Source: Syntrophobacteria bacterium (GTDB lineage Bacteria; Desulfobacterota; Syntrophobacteria; JARFUL01). Taken from it: a stretch of DNA of 11,422 nucleotides. The stretch covers positions 1 through 11,422 of the forward strand of contig JARFUL010000046.1 in the NCBI GenBank assembly GCA_029289015.1, given 5' to 3'. Positions 6,926-11,422 of this stretch are shown here, one piece after another (the first letter of the stretch is position 1; each line of letters opens with the position of its first letter). Below the pieces are notes generated by a model. That model did no database searches, had not been told where the DNA came from, and saw only the letters and a program-made list of their open reading frames with translations. Position numbers and translations under genes: made by a program.

Positions 6926-8884
6926 TCATTCCTTGGTCCCGGTGAGCCTGGCCCCCAGGTCCCTGAGCTTTCTTACGTCCCCCACCCGGATGGTCACCCT
7001 CTTCTTGTCGAAATACTCGGCCAGCGGTATGGTGTACTTCCTGGAGGTGCCGGTGAGCCCCTTGAACTGGGAGGTGTCCATCTGCCCGCTCTCCTTGAGG
7101 AACTCTATGACGCGGCCCTCGAGCTCCGAGAGCGGCTCCCGGTGAAAGAACATGTCCTCCTTCACCTTTATGAGCTCGCCCTCCTTGACCATGATGCCCA
7201 GTATCCCCTCCACGGTGCCCGGGCCCGCGCCCAGCTCCTTTATCACGTCCCTGAAGAAGGGCGGCGAGAGCCCGCTCTTCTGGTACACCGCGCGGATTTT
7301 TTCCTTGAGGTTCCTCTGTTCATCCGAGAGGTCCACCCTGTGCTCCGGAAGAGAGACGTCCTTTTTGTCCAAAGAGATCCTTCCCTCTTGGGCCAGTCCC
7401 CCCAAAACCGCGGCCATGACCCTCGGCTCCACGGAGACCGGAAGCCTGGGCTCTATCTCATCCTTGGGCATGCCGCCCTTTAACGGGTTGGCCTGATGGT
7501 ACTTTGCCAGCACCTCCTCCACCTCGCGTTTCAGGTCCTCGAAGACCCCGGAGTCGAGATACCTGCCCGGCTCCTGCTCCAGGGGGACCGCCCATCCCTT
7601 GGCCTCGCCCTCCTCCAGGGCCCCGTCGAGCTCCGGGCCGTGGATGTTGGCCAGCAGGGACAGCTCTCCCTTCAAAATCCCCCTGGGCCCCGCGTCCTTC
7701 AGGTGCACGGAGACCACCTCCCTGTCCGAACCCGAGGAGAGGTCTCTCAGGTGGTCCAGCACCCAGTGGTGCTTCTTGCGGTGCTTCTTGGGCGCGGGGT
7801 GAAGGATGCGGCCACCGCCGATGGTGAAGACCGGTGAGTAGGACCGGATCACGAAGTGGTCGTCCCTCAGCACGGAGACCGGCTCCTCGGTGATTATCTG
7901 GGCAAAGGAGGTCTCCCCCGGCGCGAGCTGCTCCCTGTCGAGGAGCGCCACCTGGGCCATGACCTCGGAGGTGAAGGTGTGGAACCGGATCCTCGCGCGG
8001 TTCTTGAGGACTTTTGAAGCGGACTTGAGGTAGTTGAGCTCCACGTCCACCCTGGTCGCGACGGGAAGCCTATCCGCGTCCGCGAGGAGATACCCCCTCT
8101 TCACCGCGGCCTTCTCCACCCCCTGGAGGTTCACCGCGGTCCTCTGGCCGGCCACTGCTTCGGCAACCTCCTCGGAGTGGACCTGGATGCCCCGCACCCT
8201 CGCGGAGAACCCCGGGGGGTAGACCGTGATGGAGTCTCCCACCCTGAGGCCGCCGGAGACCAGGGTGCCGGTGATCACGGTGCCGAACCCCCGTATGGTG
8301 AAGACCCGGTCCACCGGAAGCCTGAACAACCCCTTTGAAGGCTTGGGCGGGGACTCCTCCACCTTGGCTTCCAGCTTCTCCTTCAGCTCTTCTAAGCCCT
8401 GGCCGGTCTTGGAGGAGACCCGCACAATGGGCGCGTCTTCGAGAAACGTGGACCTGAGGAAGTCCCGGATGTCCTCCTCAACCAGGTCGAGCCAGTCGGG
8501 GTCGTCCACCAGGTCTATCTTGGTGAGCACCACGAGCCCGGAGCCGACCCCGAGAAGGTTGCAGATGTCGAGGTGCTCCCTGGTCTGGGGCATGACCCCT
8601 TCGTCCGCGGCCACCACCAGGGCCACCAGGTCTATGCCCGTGGCGCCGGCCACCATCTGCCGCACAAACCTCTCGTGCCCGGGCACGTCCACTATCCCGA
8701 GAAGGGTCCCGCGCTCAAGAGCAAGGTGGGCGAACCCCAGCTCTATGGTGATCCCCCGCTCCTTCTCCTCCTTGAGCCGGTCGGGGTCTATCCCGGTGAG
8801 CGCCTCCACCAGCGCGGACTTGCCGTGGTCTATGTGGCCCGCTGTGCCTAAAACGTAGTATCTCTCACCCATCGCGATTTCCAT
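6926..8884 (-). CDS. selB: Selenocysteine-specific translation elongation factor SelB
   Basis: This 652-residue GTPase delivers selenocysteinyl-tRNA to UGA codons marked by a SECIS RNA hairpin. GTPase motifs are complete: G1 GHIDHGKS (residues 16-23), G2 with T46 in RGITIE, G3 DVPG (66-69) and G4 TKID (121-124). Beta-barrel domains of the EF-Tu type follow, with a region centred on [14 protein letters not shown]. The C-terminal third (about 380-652) has the charged helical character of the winged-helix repeats that bind SECIS. E. coli SelB is 614 residues, so length fits. Start: ATG 8884 has GAGGT five bases upstream; ATG 8872 (MGERYY) is a weaker alternative. The frame is open to 9028, but that extension runs into the groES operator and is not SelB-like. 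No selA, selC or selD is seen here. Confidence 0.95.
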   Translation of the reverse strand: MEIAMGERYYVLGTAGHIDHGKSALVEALTGIDPDRLKEEKERGITIELGFAHLALERGTLLGIVDVPGHERFVRQMVAGATGIDLVALVVAADEGVMPQTREHLDICNLLGVGSGLVVLTKIDLVDDPDWLDLVEEDIRDFLRSTFLEDAPIVRVSSKTGQGLEELKEKLEAKVEESPPKPSKGLFRLPVDRVFTIRGFGTVITGTLVSGGLRVGDSITVYPPGFSARVRGIQVHSEEVAEAVAGQRTAVNLQGVEKAAVKRGYLLADADRLPVATRVDVELNYLKSASKVLKNRARIRFHTFTSEVMAQVALLDREQLAPGETSFAQIITEEPVSVLRDDHFVIRSYSPVFTIGGGRILHPAPKKHRKKHHWVLDHLRDLSSGSDREVVSVHLKDAGPRGILKGELSLLANIHGPELDGALEEGEAKGWAVPLEQEPGRYLDSGVFEDLKREVEEVLAKYHQANPLKGGMPKDEIEPRLPVSVEPRVMAAVLGGLAQEGRISLDKKDVSLPEHRVDLSDEQRNLKEKIRAVYQKSGLSPPFFRDVIKELGAGPGTVEGILGIMVKEGELIKVKEDMFFHREPLSELEGRVIEFLKESGQMDTSQFKGLTGTSRKYTIPLAEYFDKKRVTIRVGDVRKLRDLGARLTGTKE

Positions 8885-8989
8885 ATCAACCTCTATCAGC
8901 AGCTTATAGTTTTTAACAGACAAAGGTCCATTATGGCAACCCGCGCACCGCATAATAGGCCATTTTGTGAAAAAAATTCGCTTTACCCC

Positions 8990-9018
8990 TTGCCAAAGCA
9001 CGGTGGGAGCATTATTTT
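8990..9018 (+). promoter_or_regulatory. Sigma70-type promoter of groESL
   Basis: TTGCCA (8990-8995) and TATTTT (9013-9018) lie 17 bases apart, matching 5/6 and 4/6 of consensus. The predicted start near 9025 falls within the CIRCE element, the usual arrangement for HrcA repression. The groES start is then about 100 bases downstream. Confidence 0.65.
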
Positions 9019-9021
9019 GTA

Positions 9022-9048
9022 TCAGCACTTTGCCCTATCGAGTGCTAA
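9022..9048. promoter_or_regulatory. CIRCE operator (HrcA binding site)
   Basis: The arms TCAGCACTT (9022-9030) and GAGTGCTAA (9040-9048) are separated by nine bases. The CIRCE consensus is TTAGCACTC-N9-GAGTGCTAA; the right arm matches 9/9 and the left arm 7/9. It overlaps the predicted groESL start site. HrcA bound here is expected to repress groESL and release it on heat stress. No hrcA gene is in the window. Confidence 0.9.
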
Positions 9049-9123
9049 TTTTTAATTTCACAAGACCATAGACCGGCGTTTGCCCGGTGCAATTCAAAAA
9101 AAATCCAGAAAGGAGATGGTTCG

Positions 9124-9417
9124 ATGAAACAAAAGATCAGACCTCTTCAAGATCGCATCCTAATCAGACGGCTGGAGGAAGAGGAGAAGACAGTCGGCGG
9201 GATCTTCATCCCCGACACCGCCAAGGAGAAGCCTGCCCAGGGCGAGGTCCTCGCGGTGGGGCCCGGCAGGAAGATGGAGGACGGCTCCGTGAACCCGGTC
9301 TCGTTGGAGGTCGGCGACAAGGTGATCTTCTCGAAGTACGCAGGCACCGAGATCAAGGTAGGGGGCGAAGAGCTCACCATCCTCTCAGAGAGCGACGTCT
9401 TCGCAATCATCGAGTAA
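9124..9417 (+). CDS. groES: Co-chaperonin GroES (Hsp10)
   Basis: This 97-residue protein matches GroES in length and sequence. It begins with the [12 protein letters not shown] strand and contains the mobile loop that docks on GroEL (about residues 17-35, with the GGIFIP turn). The core has GEVLAVGPG and [17 protein letters not shown], and it ends with the usual VFAIIE strand. It forms the seven-membered lid of the cytoplasmic folding chamber. The start is set by AAAGGAGA (9109-9116), about eight bases before the ATG. It is the first gene of groESL, with groEL 48 bases downstream, behind a sigma70-like promoter and a CIRCE operator. Nothing unusual is seen. Confidence 0.98.
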   Translation: MKQKIRPLQDRILIRRLEEEEKTVGGIFIPDTAKEKPAQGEVLAVGPGRKMEDGSVNPVSLEVGDKVIFSKYAGTEIKVGGEELTILSESDVFAIIE

Positions 9418-11121
<1,704 letters not shown>

Positions 11122-11145
11122 GACAGCCTGTTAAGCGAAAATTAA

Positions 11146-11179
11146 GGGAAGGGGGCCCGGCTCCCTTCCCATTTTTTTT
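11146..11179 (+). terminator. Intrinsic terminator of groESL
   Basis: A ten-pair stem, GGGAAGGGGG (11146-11155) with CTCCCTTCCC (11161-11170) including one G-U pair, has a five-base loop and is followed by A and eight Ts (11171-11179). It lies 25 bases after the groEL stop. On the minus strand the stem is followed by TTAATTTT, so it may also end the converging response-regulator gene. Confidence 0.93.
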
Positions 11180-11204
11180 GGTTTTGAGTGTGAGGTAAAT
11201 CCCC

Positions 11205-11422
11205 TCAGGACGCGTCCGCGCGGGGCGGGCAGTATCTCTCCATATAGGGCTCCACCGCACTGATCAGATCGTGCACCGTGAAAGGCTTGGCCAGGAACCC
11301 GTTGGCCCCCAGCGCCAGCGCGGTGCTCCTGTAGGAGTGGTCCGCGGATATCATTATGCACACCTTGTCCGGAAACCTCTCCTTTATGCGGGACAAAAGC
11401 TCGATCCCGTCCATCCCGGGCA
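11205..11422 (-). CDS. Response regulator receiver domain, 3' part only
   Basis: The minus strand runs in from the right edge and ends with a TGA at 11207-11205, giving about 72 residues. It begins at PGMDGIELL, the helix after the phosphorylated Asp of a receiver domain. It then shows MISAD, whose Ser is the conserved switch Thr/Ser, and GANGFLAKPF, with the conserved Lys-Pro pair. The phospho-acceptor Asp lies outside the window. Only about 25 residues follow the Lys-Pro, with no DNA-binding or output domain, so the C-terminus is just the receiver; a domain before it cannot be excluded. An internal ATG at 11414 is part of the PGMDG motif and not a start. It converges on groEL across the shared terminator. 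Its partner kinase is unknown. Confidence 0.9.
   Translation of the reverse strand, partial: PGMDGIELLSRIKERFPDKVCIMISADHSYRSTALALGANGFLAKPFTVHDLISAVEPYMERYCPPRADAS

Noticed and set aside
8885..9028. N-terminal extension of SelB in the same frame, containing a CAGCH peptide that resembles a haem c motif
   Set aside because: The extension lacks SelB similarity and overlaps the groESL promoter and CIRCE. A good Shine-Dalgarno supports the start at 8884. The CxxCH match is a chance product of an open frame.

Overview
The window looks like chromosomal housekeeping DNA from a GC-rich, Gram-negative bacterium. A membrane-anchored PpiD-type parvulin points to a Gram-negative envelope. A CIRCE operator ahead of groESL indicates HrcA-type heat-shock control. 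A SelB factor implies selenocysteine decoding. Together with the hypothetical families present, this fits a deltaproteobacterium (Desulfobacterota-like) better than an enteric organism. That placement is inference, because no rRNA or other phylogenetic marker is present.

Layout. Positions 1-109 (minus) hold the 5' end of a cold-shock-domain gene. The 323-base gap that follows holds its leader, which has a strong Shine-Dalgarno, a hairpin beside it, and two interlocked perfect inverted repeats that could form a pseudoknot. Positions 433-4241 (plus) hold three tightly packed genes: a DUF885-type metallopeptidase, an ATP-grasp-like protein and a class I SAM methyltransferase. Their ends overlap, so they are probably one transcript, and a small hairpin with a short T run follows. 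Positions 4371-8884 hold three minus-strand genes: a small HAD protein of the soluble P-type-ATPase-like kind (GTG start), the periplasmic folding factor PpiD, and SelB. Positions 8885-9123 are a divergent promoter region with a sigma70-like promoter and a CIRCE element facing groES. Positions 9124-11121 (plus) hold groES and groEL, closed by a strong intrinsic terminator. Positions 11205-11422 (minus) hold the 3' end of a response-regulator receiver domain that continues past the window.

Functional reading. Much of the window concerns protein folding and stress: a cold-shock protein, a periplasmic PPIase/chaperone, and GroES/GroEL under a predicted HrcA operator. SelB delivers Sec-tRNA to UGA codons elsewhere in the genome; no selA, selC or selD is visible here. 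The one part that is not textbook housekeeping is the 433-4241 cluster (peptidase, ATP-dependent ligase fold, methyltransferase), whose substrate cannot be read from sequence. No mobile element, CRISPR array, tRNA or rRNA was seen.
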